From Opitutaceae bacterium (GTDB taxonomy: Bacteria; Verrucomicrobiota; Verrucomicrobiia; Opitutales; Opitutaceae), in contig JAQTYQ010000001.1 of NCBI GenBank assembly GCA_028688225.1, positions 262,888 to 326,887 on the forward strand: 64,000 nucleotides of DNA. Direction: 5' to 3'. Position numbers and translations under genes: made by a program. Positions 28,142 to 37,237 of the stretch are shown here, piece by piece; within the stretch, counting starts at the first letter, position 1; every line of letters begins with the position of its first letter. Under the pieces are notes generated by a model. That model was not told where the DNA came from, ran no database searches, and saw only the letters and a program-made list of their open reading frames with translations.

Positions 28142-29362
28142 TCAGACGGCCTTGTCCAAGCCGAACGCCGCGTGCGCGGCGCGGGCCGCGTCGTCGGCGC
28201 GGGCCACGTTGATCACCACCGAGATCTTGATTTCGGAGGTGCTGATGAGCTCGATGTTGATGCCCTTGGCGGCCAGGGTCTGGAAGAGCGTGGCGGCCAC
28301 GCCGCTGTGCGTCTTCATGCCGACCCCCACGACGGAAAGCTTGGCGATCTGGTCGTGGATGGCCACCTCCCCGCCCCCAAGCTCCGTGAACACCGGCGCC
28401 AGCGCCTGCCTCGCCCGGTGCGAATCCCCCTGCGGCACCGTGAAGGTGAGGTTGGCCACGCCGTTGCGTCCGACGTTCTGTACGATCATGTCGACGATGA
28501 TGTTCGCGTCCGCCAGGGCGCGGAACACCTTGGCGGCCGAGCCCGGCTTGTCGGGAATGTTGCTGACGACGACCTTGCTCTGATCCTTGTCCACGGCCAC
28601 GCCGCGCACGACGACCTGCTCCATATAGGCGACTTCTTCTTTCACGATGGTTCCCGGGTTGTGATTGAACGATGAGCGGACTTCAAAGACGACGTTGTAT
28701 TTCTTGGCGAATTCGACGGAGCGCGACTGCATGACCTTGGAGCCGCTGCTGGCGAGCTCCAGCATCTCGTCGTAGCTGATCTCATCCAGCTTGCGGGCCT
28801 CCTTGACCACGCGCGGATCGGCGGTGTAGACGCCGTCGACGTCGGTGTAGATCTCGCACCGGTCCGCCTGGACGGCGGCGGCGAGCGCGATGGCGGTGAG
28901 ATCGGAGCCGCCGCGGCCGAGGGTGGTGATCTGGCCGTCCTCGTTGATGCCCTGGAAACCGGCGACGATGACGACCTTGCCGGCCTTGAGGTCGTGCTCG
29001 ATCGGGCGGGCGTTGATCGTCTTGATCTTGGCCTTGGTGTGCGCCCGGTCGGTGAAGATGCCGGCCTGCGCTCCGGTATAGGACACGGCGTCGACCTGGA
29101 GCGCATGCAGCGCGATCGCGGTGAGGGCGATGGTCTCCTGCTCGCCGGTGGCCAGCAGCATGTCGAGCTCGCGTTCGCTGGGATGCGGGTGGATCGCCCG
29201 GGCGCGGGCCAGGAGCTCGTTGGTGACGCCCGAGCGGGCCGAGACGACCACGACGAGCTGGTGGCCCTCGTCGCGGACGGCCTTGATGCGCTCGGCGACC
29301 TTCTTGATGCGTTCGATGTCCCCCACCGAGGTGCCGCCGTATTTCTGGACGATGCGTGCCAT
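28142..29362 (-). CDS. lysC: Aspartate kinase
   Basis: 406 residues. The kinase domain begins MARIVQKYGGTSVGDIERI and has GRGGSDLTAIALAAA and EIYTDVDGVYTADPRVV. Two ACT-type regulatory domains follow (about 265-406) with VVSNIPDKPGSAAKVF and SVVGVGMKTHSGVAATLF. The enzyme makes aspartyl phosphate for the lysine, threonine and methionine branches and is usually inhibited by end products bound to the ACT domains. Short direct repeats (GAAGGTCGAAGGTCG) sit just upstream at 29385-29404, so I chose the Met of the family start rather than 29482. Confidence 0.95.
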   Translation of the reverse strand: MARIVQKYGGTSVGDIERIKKVAERIKAVRDEGHQLVVVVSARSGVTNELLARARAIHPHPSERELDMLLATGEQETIALTAIALHALQVDAVSYTGAQAGIFTDRAHTKAKIKTINARPIEHDLKAGKVVIVAGFQGINEDGQITTLGRGGSDLTAIALAAAVQADRCEIYTDVDGVYTADPRVVKEARKLDEISYDEMLELASSGSKVMQSRSVEFAKKYNVVFEVRSSFNHNPGTIVKEEVAYMEQVVVRGVAVDKDQSKVVVSNIPDKPGSAAKVFRALADANIIVDMIVQNVGRNGVANLTFTVPQGDSHRARQALAPVFTELGGGEVAIHDQIAKLSVVGVGMKTHSGVAATLFQTLAAKGINIELISTSEIKISVVINVARADDAARAAHAAFGLDKAV

Positions 29363-29432
29363 GGATGGAATGCGGTCTAAAGTTGAAAGTCGAAGGTCGA
29401 AGGTCGGGACGGCGGAAAACCGGCGGTGGCCT

Positions 29433-30764
29433 TCATTCGTCGAAATCCCCGATGCGCAGCAGCAGCGGGGCCTCCAGCACACTGTCGAGCTGCGCGAGGC
29501 CGGCCAGCGTGGCGCGGATGGCCTGCTCGTTGCTCTGGTGGGTGGTGAGGATGAGCGTGGCCGTTTCCGGCCCCCGGTTGCCGCGCTGGATGACGCTCTC
29601 GATGCTCACGCGGTTCCGGGCCATGACCGTGGCGATCTGGGCGAGCACGCCCGGCTGGTCCCGGACCTCCAGGCGCAGATAATAACGGCTGCCGACGCTC
29701 TCCAGCGGCGCGAGCTGCACGCCCTGGCGGCCCCCGGCGTGGATCGCCGCAGCCTCGTCGGGCACCACGACCGACTTGCCGCTGGTGAGCAACGTGACGG
29801 CATCGGCGATGTCGCCGATGACGGCGCTGGCGGTGGCGTCCTGCCCGGCGCCGCAGCCGATGTAGAGCGTGGTGCCGGCCACGTCGCCGGTGACGGCGAT
29901 GCCGTTGAAAACTCCGTCCACGCTGGCGAGCACGAGGCGGCGCGGCAGCAGCGTCGGGTGTACGCGGACGAAAAGCTGGTTGGTCTCAAAGTTGCGGGTG
30001 ATGACCGCCAGCAGCTTGATGCCGTACCCGAGCTGCGCGGCATGGACGATGTCGGTCTGAGTGATCCGGGTGATGCCCTCAACGAGCATCTGGTCGGTCT
30101 TCACCCACACACCGTGGGCCAGGAAGGCGAGGATCGCCGCCTTGTGCGCGGTGTCCCAGCCCTGCACGTCGAGCGACTCATCGGCCTCGGCATAGCCCAG
30201 CCGCTTGGCCTCGGCCAGGGCGTCGGCATAGGAGATCCCTTCCCGCTCCATGCGGGTGAGGATGTAGTTGCACGTGCCGTTAAGGATGCCGTAGATGCGC
30301 CCGAAGCGGTTGGCGATGAGGCCCTCGCGCAGCGCCTTGATGATCGGGATGCCGCCGGCCACGCTGGCCTCGAAGAAATAGTGGCCGCCGCCCTTGCGCG
30401 CCGCGGCGAAGATTTCCGCGCCGAAGCCGCACAACAGCGCCTTGTTGGCCGAGACGACGATCTTGCCCTGCGCGAGCGCCGCGAGCGTGACGTCGCGCGC
30501 CAGGGTCGTGCCTCCGATGAGCTCGCACACGATGTGCACCGCCGGATCGGTGGCGACCGCCAGCGGATCGGTGGTCAGCTTGCCGGCGGGAATCTTGACC
30601 CCGCGGGCCTTGGCGGGATGGCGCACCGCCACGCGGTAAAGCTCGAGCTTCGAGCCCAAGCGGGCCTCGAGCAGGGCGCGGTTGCCGGAAAGATGTTTCC
30701 ACACCCCCTGCCCGACCGTGCCGAGGCCGCAGAAACCGATGTTGATGACGGACGGTTTGCTCAT
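29433..30764 (-). CDS. hom: Homoserine dehydrogenase
   Basis: 443 residues. The NAD(P)-binding part has INIGFCGLGTVGQGVWKHL, and the catalytic part has VSANKALL, FEASVAGGIPII, LNGTCNYILTRME and EADESLDVQGWDTAHKAAILA. A C-terminal ACT domain (about 365-443) covers RYYLRLEVRDQPGVLAQIA. It reduces aspartate semialdehyde to homoserine. Its start overlaps the stop of plsY by four bases, so the two are coupled. The next gene downstream is lysC, 70 bases away. Confidence 0.95.
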   Translation of the reverse strand: MSKPSVINIGFCGLGTVGQGVWKHLSGNRALLEARLGSKLELYRVAVRHPAKARGVKIPAGKLTTDPLAVATDPAVHIVCELIGGTTLARDVTLAALAQGKIVVSANKALLCGFGAEIFAAARKGGGHYFFEASVAGGIPIIKALREGLIANRFGRIYGILNGTCNYILTRMEREGISYADALAEAKRLGYAEADESLDVQGWDTAHKAAILAFLAHGVWVKTDQMLVEGITRITQTDIVHAAQLGYGIKLLAVITRNFETNQLFVRVHPTLLPRRLVLASVDGVFNGIAVTGDVAGTTLYIGCGAGQDATASAVIGDIADAVTLLTSGKSVVVPDEAAAIHAGGRQGVQLAPLESVGSRYYLRLEVRDQPGVLAQIATVMARNRVSIESVIQRGNRGPETATLILTTHQSNEQAIRATLAGLAQLDSVLEAPLLLRIGDFDE

Positions 30765-31429
30765 GAATCCTTCTGGTCCGCCGGCCGGCGTTCCCAGCGG
30801 TGCTCGGTGCCGGCAATCAGGCGGCGGATGTTCGCATGGTGACGCAGGATCACCACCACGCCAAGCAGCGTGGCCACGATCTTGAGCATGAGCGGCAGGC
30901 CGAGCATCCAGGCCGCCGCCGGCACGGTGATCGAGGCCAGAATCGAGGCCAGCGAGACGTACCGCGAGGTGAAACAGATGACGAACCAGACGGCGGCTCC
31001 GATCAGAATCGGCGCCGGCATGAGCATCAGCAGCCCGCCCGAGGCCGTGGCCACGCCCTTGCCGCCCTTGAAGCGGGTGAAGCAGGAAAACGAATGCCCC
31101 AGCACCGCGGCCACCAGGCCGAGAACGGCCGCGGCGAGACTGCCATCGATCGCTCCGAGGTTCGAGCCGGCGTCATCCGTCGTGATCGCGGGATGCTGGA
31201 GCCGGGCATAGAGCAGCGGCCAGCCGGCCGCGACCGCACCCTTCAGCGCGTCGAGGACGTAGACGGTGTAGCCGGCCTTCGCTCCGAGCACACGCTTGAC
31301 GTTGGTGGCGCCGGGATTGCCGCTGCCCACCTTGAAAATATCCACCCCCTGCGCCCGCGCCACGAGGTAGCCGAACGGGAGCGCCCCCAGCAAATAGCCG
31401 GCGACGACGGCGAGGAGGAAGAGGATCAT
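30761..31429 (-). CDS. plsY: Glycerol-3-phosphate acyltransferase PlsY
   Basis: 222 residues with about five membrane helices. Family motifs are GALPFGYLVAR near the start, the SGNPGATNVKRVLG loop and FKGGKGVATASGG in the middle. PlsY transfers acyl groups from acyl phosphate to glycerol-3-phosphate, the first step of phospholipid synthesis. It overlaps hom by four bases, an unusual pairing of lipid and threonine genes. Confidence 0.93.
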   Translation of the reverse strand: MILFLLAVVAGYLLGALPFGYLVARAQGVDIFKVGSGNPGATNVKRVLGAKAGYTVYVLDALKGAVAAGWPLLYARLQHPAITTDDAGSNLGAIDGSLAAAVLGLVAAVLGHSFSCFTRFKGGKGVATASGGLLMLMPAPILIGAAVWFVICFTSRYVSLASILASITVPAAAWMLGLPLMLKIVATLLGVVVILRHHANIRRLIAGTEHRWERRPADQKDS

Positions 31430-31434
31430 GGGTG

Positions 31435-31557
31435 GTAGGGCGCGATCTGCTGGCCAGCAGATCGCGCCGGCCAGGCCATCGAGGAAGGCGGGTTAGGGAT
31501 AACCCGCCCTGCCACAACAAGCGGCCCCGCGGTAGGACGCGTTATCCCTAACGCGCC
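31435..31557. repeat. Cluster of three palindromic hairpins between serA and plsY
   Basis: First, GTAG at 31435-31438 followed by a 30-base perfect palindrome (31439-31468) with CTGCTGG/CCAGCAG at its heart. Second, GGCGGGTTA-GGGA-TAACCCGCC at 31487-31508. Third, GTAG at 31532-31535 and a CGCGTTA-TCCC-TAACGCG hairpin at 31538-31555. No gene is present in 31430-31616. Confidence 0.8.
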
Positions 31558-31616
31558 GTTCCCTGATGAGCGTTGTGCCGGGTCAAGGATGACCCGCCTT
31601 ACCTTGGGTTGCGCGT

Positions 31617-33206
31617 TCACAGTTGCACGAACTTCGCCAGCTTGATGGCCGGGTTCGACTTGATCTCCTGCCGGGCCGCCGGGCTCGGCTCGTTGTCGAC
31701 GCGCACGACCATGTAGGCCGTGCCGCCGGGTGTCAGGCGGCTCAGCGACATGTCGGCGATGTTGACGCGGTCCTTGCCCAGGATCGTGCCCACGGTGCCG
31801 ACCATGCCGGGCACGTCCGCGTTCTCGAGGACGAGCAGCTTGCCCTCGGCGGCGACCTCCACGTCGCGGCCGTTGATGGCCACGATGCGGGGGCGGTTGC
31901 CCTTGCCGATGAGGGTGCCGGCGGCCGAGTAGACCTTGCCGTCGGGGGCGACGGCCTCGACCTGGATGAGCTCGGTGTAATCGGAGTCGGAAGCCGGCTT
32001 GATGACTTCCACCTGCACGCCCAACCGCTGCAGCAGCACGGGTGCGTTGACGAAGTTGACCTCCTCGCCGCTGATGCGGCGCAGGAAACCCCGCTCGATG
32101 CTGCGCGTGACCGCGTTGGCGTCGAAGTCCACGATCCGGCCCCAGTAGGCGATGCCGAGGCGGTCGACCTGCGCCGGCGCGATCTGCTGCACGAGCGTGC
32201 CGAGCTTGGCGCCGAGGTCGAGATACGGACCCAGCACCTTGAGGGTGGCGGCGTCGATCGACGGCACATTGACGGCGTTGCGGATGACGCCGCCGCGGAG
32301 GGCGTCGGCGATGGCCTCGGCGATCTCGATCCCCACGCTTTCCTGCGCCTCGGCGGTCGAGGCGCCGAGGTGGGGCGTGAGGGTGACGTTGGGCAGCCGG
32401 CGCAGCTCGTGATCGGCGGCCAGGGGCTCGCCCTCATACACATCGAGGCCGGCGGCTGCGACCTGGCCCGACTTGAGCGCCGCGATGAGCGCCGCCTCCT
32501 CGATGATGCCGCCCCGCGCGCAGTTGAAGAGGCGCACGCCTTTCTTGGTCTTTGCCAGCGCCGCCGCGTTGATCATGTAGCGGGTCTGGTCGGTCAGCGG
32601 CATGTGGACGGTGATGTAATCCGATTCGCGCAGCAGCGGGTCGAGATCCATCTGCTCGACCTGCATGGCCTTGGCGCGGCTGGGCGCCAGGTAGGGGTCG
32701 TAGGCCAGGACGCGCATGCCGAAGGCCTGGGCCCGGCGGGCGACCTCGCCGCCGATGCGGCCGAGGCCGACGATGCCGAGCACCTTCCGGTAGAGTTCGC
32801 TGCCCGAAAAGCTCTTGCGATCCCACTTGCCCCCGCGCATGGACGCGGCGGCCTGCGGCACCGGGCGGGCGCCGCAGAGCATGTGGGTGAAGGTGAGTTC
32901 CGCCGTGGCGATGGTGTTGCCCGACGGCGTGTTCATCACCACCACGCCGCGCTCCGTGGCCGCCGTGACGTCGACGTTGTCGACGCCCACCCCCGCCCGG
33001 CCGACGACCTGCAGCTTCGGCGCCGCCGCGATGACCTCCGCCGTGATCTTGGTCTCGCTCCGGACGGCGATGGCCTGCACGTCCCTGACCAGTTCCCGGA
33101 GCTTGTCCGGCGGAGAGTTGTATGCCTCGATGACTTCGAAACCGGGCTGGTTGCGAAGATATTGCACTCCCTTGGGCGAGATCTTGTCAGCAACAAGGAC
33201 TTTCAT
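31617..33206 (-). CDS. serA: D-3-phosphoglycerate dehydrogenase
   Basis: 529 residues, the long form with an intervening ASB domain and a C-terminal ACT domain. Motifs: VGRAGVGVDNVDV, the NAD-binding GIVGLGRIGGEVARRA, the catalytic RGGIIEEAALIAAL region and LTPHLGASTAEAQESVG with the active His. The ACT domain begins near 455 (LLVLENADVPGMVGTVGTILG). It oxidises 3-phosphoglycerate in the first step of serine synthesis and is probably serine-regulated. The start at 33206 (MKVLVADKISPKG) matches the family. Confidence 0.95.
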   Translation of the reverse strand: MKVLVADKISPKGVQYLRNQPGFEVIEAYNSPPDKLRELVRDVQAIAVRSETKITAEVIAAAPKLQVVGRAGVGVDNVDVTAATERGVVVMNTPSGNTIATAELTFTHMLCGARPVPQAAASMRGGKWDRKSFSGSELYRKVLGIVGLGRIGGEVARRAQAFGMRVLAYDPYLAPSRAKAMQVEQMDLDPLLRESDYITVHMPLTDQTRYMINAAALAKTKKGVRLFNCARGGIIEEAALIAALKSGQVAAAGLDVYEGEPLAADHELRRLPNVTLTPHLGASTAEAQESVGIEIAEAIADALRGGVIRNAVNVPSIDAATLKVLGPYLDLGAKLGTLVQQIAPAQVDRLGIAYWGRIVDFDANAVTRSIERGFLRRISGEEVNFVNAPVLLQRLGVQVEVIKPASDSDYTELIQVEAVAPDGKVYSAAGTLIGKGNRPRIVAINGRDVEVAAEGKLLVLENADVPGMVGTVGTILGKDRVNIADMSLSRLTPGGTAYMVVRVDNEPSPAARQEIKSNPAIKLAKFVQL

Positions 33207-33574
33207 GGGTAAAACCTGACGCAAAAGTCCCCCGCCCCGGAACGCAACACTGGAGATCAAGCTGTTTCGGCGGCTGAAGGATTTGCCGCCCTGCGTAACG
33301 GGTTTCGATGGCGGGGCGTTTCCCGATCAATCAAACCAGCAAACCCGGTGGTTTGCGTTCTGCTGGCCCGCGTTGCGGCGGTGGGGCCAAACAGCAGAAC
33401 GCGCCGGAATTCGCGTACTACCTTGCGACCTGGTATTGAGGCAGTGCGGGCTATCCTTGCCCGCTGAAAATAGTTTGCACCCCGGGTCGGTTCACCCCGT
33501 CGTACACGGTACGTTAGGGATAACGCGCCCTCCCAACCGAGGGAACTCTTTCCCTTTCCTTCTGACTAGGTCGC
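33207..33574. other. Intergenic with palindromes
   Basis: No gene. Contains a long imperfect palindrome with GTTCTGCTGG and CAGCAGAAC arms (33355-33402) and a CGTTA-GGGA-TAACG hairpin (33512-33525). Divergent promoters for serA and the OpgC-like gene should be here. Confidence 0.5.
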
Positions 33575-34801
33575 ATGCCCGTAGGTATCCGTCACCCTCC
33601 GCTCCGCCGGCCCGGCCCTGCCGTCCACCGGCACCCTGCGACTCCCCGGCCGCAGCCTGCCTCCGCCGGGCGTGATCTGCGGCTCGACACGCTGCGCGGG
33701 TGGATGCTCGTGGCCATGGCGGTCAATCACCTCAACACCGAGCTGCGCGTTTTTACCGACCACGCCTTTGGCTTCGTTTCCACCGCCGAGGGTTTTGTGT
33801 TCCTCTCCGGCCTCGTCGCCGGCCTGGTGTACACCCGACGGGCCGTCGGTAATCCGGCTGCGGCCTGGCAGGATCGGGCGCGCCGGCGGGCCCGGGAAAT
33901 CTACCTGTGGCATCTCGGCGGCTTCATGACCACTTTCCTCGGACTGCAACTGCTGGCCCTCCTGACCGGCAGGATTTCCACGACTTCACCGGCGCTTTTC
34001 TTCCAACATCCCGTCGCCGCGGTGCCCATGGGCGCATTACTGCTCTACCAGCCGGGGCTGTTCGACATCCTGCCGATGTACTGCGTCTTCATGCTGCTGC
34101 TGCCCACGGTGCTGGCCGGCCTGCAGGCCCGGCGCTGGGGCTGGATTTTCGCCGTCAGCGGCGGACTCTGGCTGCTCGCGCAAGCCGGCCTGCGCGATTA
34201 CCTGCAAGCCGGGCTGGCCCGCTTCCTCCCGGTGAACCTGGGCGTTTTCGACCTGCTGGCGTGGCAGCTCCTCTTTGTGCTCGGTGCCTGCTTCGGCTAC
34301 CACTGGGCGAAGCCGTCGCGGCCGTTGCTGTCCTTCCGGCCCGCGATGCTGCTGCTCTGCTTGGTCGTGGCGGTGCCGCTCTGGTTTCTGCTAAAGTACC
34401 AGCACCTCCCCTGGCCGGGAGTGACGATGGACATGGTGTGGGCCTGGGCTGACAAGGCTCACCTGGCTCCGCTCCGGCTCCTGAACTTCATCGTCGTCGC
34501 CTACCTGATCGCAGCCGTGGCCGTGCGGCGGCCCGGCTTCTTCGCGTTCCGGCCCCTCGCCTTTCTCGGACGACATTCCCTGGCCGTGTTCACGGTCCAA
34601 GCCGTCGTCTGCGCCTTGGTGCTGACCCAGCCGGATCTCTTCGCCACATTCGCCAGCCGGACCCTCACCGCCCTTGGGCTGGTCGCCGTGCTCTTCGCCA
34701 CCGCCGGGATGCATCAGCAGCTTTCCACCTGGCGACGATCCGATGATCCGACCGGATCAGCGGATCGTCGAGTTTGGCCTGAGCCAGAATCATGTAATTG
34801 A
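33575..34801 (+). CDS. OpgC-like integral membrane acyltransferase
   Basis: 408 residues with about ten membrane helices. The block RLDTLRGWMLVAMAVNHLNTELR followed by TAEGFVFLSGLVAGLVY is diagnostic of the OpgC/acyltransferase-3-like family, which succinylates or otherwise acylates periplasmic glucans in proteobacteria. Here no opgGH genes are nearby, so the acceptor glycan is unknown. The first 30 residues are Pro/Arg-rich and an internal start is possible. Confidence 0.8.
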   Translation: MPVGIRHPPLRRPGPAVHRHPATPRPQPASAGRDLRLDTLRGWMLVAMAVNHLNTELRVFTDHAFGFVSTAEGFVFLSGLVAGLVYTRRAVGNPAAAWQDRARRRAREIYLWHLGGFMTTFLGLQLLALLTGRISTTSPALFFQHPVAAVPMGALLLYQPGLFDILPMYCVFMLLLPTVLAGLQARRWGWIFAVSGGLWLLAQAGLRDYLQAGLARFLPVNLGVFDLLAWQLLFVLGACFGYHWAKPSRPLLSFRPAMLLLCLVVAVPLWFLLKYQHLPWPGVTMDMVWAWADKAHLAPLRLLNFIVVAYLIAAVAVRRPGFFAFRPLAFLGRHSLAVFTVQAVVCALVLTQPDLFATFASRTLTALGLVAVLFATAGMHQQLSTWRRSDDPTGSADRRVWPEPESCN

Positions 34802-35024
34802 ACCATGTTCTCGCCTGCATTCTTTCAGGATGTTTGGCGGGGCTGCCGGAGCCCACTGGCAGGCAATTTCTCCTCCGCGTGGTTTCCTTCGCGCCACCCC
34901 GCGTTCATCTGCCGTTGAATTGAACGGGGGCATGGACCGGGTCGAGGCACCCGCGGGAGGAAGCATCGGCGGCCTGCATGTAGTCTTTTCAACCACGGGA
35001 TCTTGCTTCTAGCCTGCCTCCCCT

Positions 35025-35678
35025 ATGAGTACACAGCGAGCGCAGGGACCTAAGCCGGCGGACGGCCGCGGCCACGGGCATGACGATGCGGGAGGCAGGC
35101 TGGCCCGGCAGATCCGCTTCATCGTCGAGGTTGACAAGCTGAAGGAGATCTTCCGGCAAACCGTGCTCATCAACAGCCGCCGCGCCGAAAACGACGCCGA
35201 GCACTCCTGGCACCTCTGCCTCCTCGTCATCACGCTCGCCGAGCACGCCAACCGGCCGCAGCTCGACGTGCTGCGCGTGCTAAAGATGGTGATCATCCAC
35301 GACCTGGTGGAGATCGACGCCGGCGACACCTTTGCCTACGACACGCAGGCCATGGCGCATCAGCACGAGCGCGAGGCGGTGGCCGCCGACCGCATTTTCG
35401 GCCTGCTGCCGCCGGACCAGCAGCACGATTTCCGCGCGCTGTGGGACGAATTCGAGGCGCGCCAGACGCCCGAGTCCAAATTCGCCGCGGCCGTCGACCG
35501 TTTCCAGCCCATGCTGCTCAACTGCCGCACCGAAGGCGCGGCGTGGCGCCGCCACGGCATCACCCGCGACCGCGTGCTCGCCCGCAACTCGTACATCGCC
35601 GAAGGCTCCGCCGCGCTCTGGGAGTTTGCGGAAAAGATGATCGCGGAGGCCGTCGCCGCGGGAAATCTGAAGGAATAG
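35025..35678 (+). CDS. HD-domain phosphohydrolase (YfbR/HDDC2-like)
   Basis: 217 residues. An HD_3-type domain spans about residues 28-200: AENDAEHSWHLCLL provides a metal His, VIIHDLVEIDAGDT the HD pair, and the downstream Asp lies in AAAVDRFQPMLLN. Relatives are 5'-deoxynucleotidases that clean up deoxynucleoside monophosphates. The substrate here is inferred by similarity. The first 25 residues are a charged, Gly-rich extension without family counterpart. Confidence 0.85.
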   Translation: MSTQRAQGPKPADGRGHGHDDAGGRLARQIRFIVEVDKLKEIFRQTVLINSRRAENDAEHSWHLCLLVITLAEHANRPQLDVLRVLKMVIIHDLVEIDAGDTFAYDTQAMAHQHEREAVAADRIFGLLPPDQQHDFRALWDEFEARQTPESKFAAAVDRFQPMLLNCRTEGAAWRRHGITRDRVLARNSYIAEGSAALWEFAEKMIAEAVAAGNLKE

Positions 35679-35800
35679 GAGGAGCCAGCGGCGTCGCGCC
35701 GACTTGTCGCGCCGAAGGCTTGGCAAAGGCGGAAGCGCTTGGGCGAAGACGGGAGGACGGTGGGAGACGTCAGAGATCAGATGTCAGACGTCAGTCATTT

Positions 35801-35855
35801 TGCCAAACTCGCCTGCCAGCCATAGCGCGCAGCGCGACGGCTGGAGAGAGTTTGG
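35801..35855. repeat. Palindromic repeat (TGCCAAACTCGCC type)
   Basis: Begins TGCCAAACTCGCCTGCCAGCC and ends GGCTGGAGAGAGTTTGGA, with a GCGC-rich centre. Second copy at 11491-11547. Tandem short repeats (TCAGATGTCAGACGTCAG) precede it. Confidence 0.6.
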
Positions 35856-35909
35856 ACGTAGTCGTTGGTCGCCATCATCCTCGCTCTCACCTGTCGCCAT
35901 AGCCGGAAA

Positions 35910-37085
35910 TCATGAAGTCTGCACGTGATCGCACATACCTCGCACTCGAACTCTGGCGAAATATCCGGACCGCTGTTGTTGCCAGTCACGACCTGCGGTT
36001 TCGACGGTTTCTGGATCCATGGATGGAACCGAATCGGTTACCGTGTAGCCGGCCCTATGCAACTCTCTCACGGCGCCTCTCAGACCTTCCGGGTGTTGTG
36101 GCAAGTGGCTGTCTGCAATAGCGAATTGGATCACGCCGAGCGGAATCGTTCGGCTCTCGCGCAGCTTGTCTACATAGTCGTCAAACTCATCCTCAGGAAA
36201 CAAGGCACCTCCACCATCGAACATATCGAAATATCTCCTCGAAAGCGCAGGAGTAATTTCGATCTTCGTGCGATGAATCCAAGGCATCTCATTGAGATTT
36301 TCTTTGGGCGCAAGCCGGACGGCCAGTGCCCGCTGGGCCTCCGGCCGCGGCAATGGTTCTAATCCGAGAGGGAACACTTGACCGTGGCGCTGCAAGATCA
36401 GCGATCGAAGATCAGCCGTGTAGAGCACTGCGTCCCCTTGTGACAAAGGCGCGTAGCGTTTATGTTGAGAATCGTAGGCGCAGGTGGCAAAAAACATCGC
36501 CACATCTCTCGATCTGGAGAAGTCAAGCAGCGTGGTGCAATAACCGTAATGCTGGGCCAACGCCTCGAAATCGATATCGAACGCCAGCCCTTCCCAACGA
36601 CAGGCTGCAAGGTCCAACACGGCAGGGTGCTTGGTCAGCACGGCCTGTAGCTCCACGATCTTTGCCATCCAATATAGGCGATCAATCTGTCTTAGTCCCT
36701 CGCGATGCAAAGACGGACTGCCGTGTTCGAAATACTGGTTTTGACCGCGGTACAGTCTCGGGGAAAATTCAGGGCCAGGCATCAATCGGCAGAGCCCAGG
36801 CGCAGTCTGTATTAGCATGAGAAGCTCTCCGCCCATGTCAGTGACTATCCCGTGCTGGTTGACGATCGCTTCATCCTCCTCGTGCCTAATGGACAGCAAC
36901 AGATGCGCGTATTCAAGAATCGTCCCGATACGTTTTCCTTTTTCCTGCAGCATGGACAATCCTCTTGAAGCTAGTTGCGCTCGTTCGATAGAAATCTGGA
37001 TTGAAAGCCAGCGCGAAGGAAGCATTTTTGCTTCAAATCCGCCCTTCCCCAATTTGTTCGTGATCGGGATGACCGAGAGCCCCAA
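35910..37085 (-). CDS. FRG-domain protein
   Basis: 391 residues. The FRG domain is seen as RLYRGQNQYFEHGSPSL at about 110-127, then ALAQHYGYCTTLLDFSRSRDVAMFFAT at 176-201, the F-R-G hallmark and the conserved LLDxSRS block. Part before residue 105 and part after residue 260 are unrecognised. FRG proteins occur in accessory regions and some act in anti-phage or toxin-like systems. This gene has no clear partner and looks AT-richer than its neighbours. The start is uncertain; Met21 or Met45 are alternatives. Confidence 0.78.
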   Translation of the reverse strand: MGLSVIPITNKLGKGGFEAKMLPSRWLSIQISIERAQLASRGLSMLQEKGKRIGTILEYAHLLLSIRHEEDEAIVNQHGIVTDMGGELLMLIQTAPGLCRLMPGPEFSPRLYRGQNQYFEHGSPSLHREGLRQIDRLYWMAKIVELQAVLTKHPAVLDLAACRWEGLAFDIDFEALAQHYGYCTTLLDFSRSRDVAMFFATCAYDSQHKRYAPLSQGDAVLYTADLRSLILQRHGQVFPLGLEPLPRPEAQRALAVRLAPKENLNEMPWIHRTKIEITPALSRRYFDMFDGGGALFPEDEFDDYVDKLRESRTIPLGVIQFAIADSHLPQHPEGLRGAVRELHRAGYTVTDSVPSMDPETVETAGRDWQQQRSGYFARVRVRGMCDHVQTS

Positions 37086-37237
37086 AATGGAACCCGCGGA
37101 TATTGATCCTGCTTTCGGATCGACCCAAGGGACACGCCGCCGCGGTTACGGCCTTGCGCGCGGCGTCGTGACGGCCTTACGCTCCGCGGTGTTGGCCGGT
37201 CACGACCGACCTGTTCAGGAGAAAGGAGAAAAAGGCC

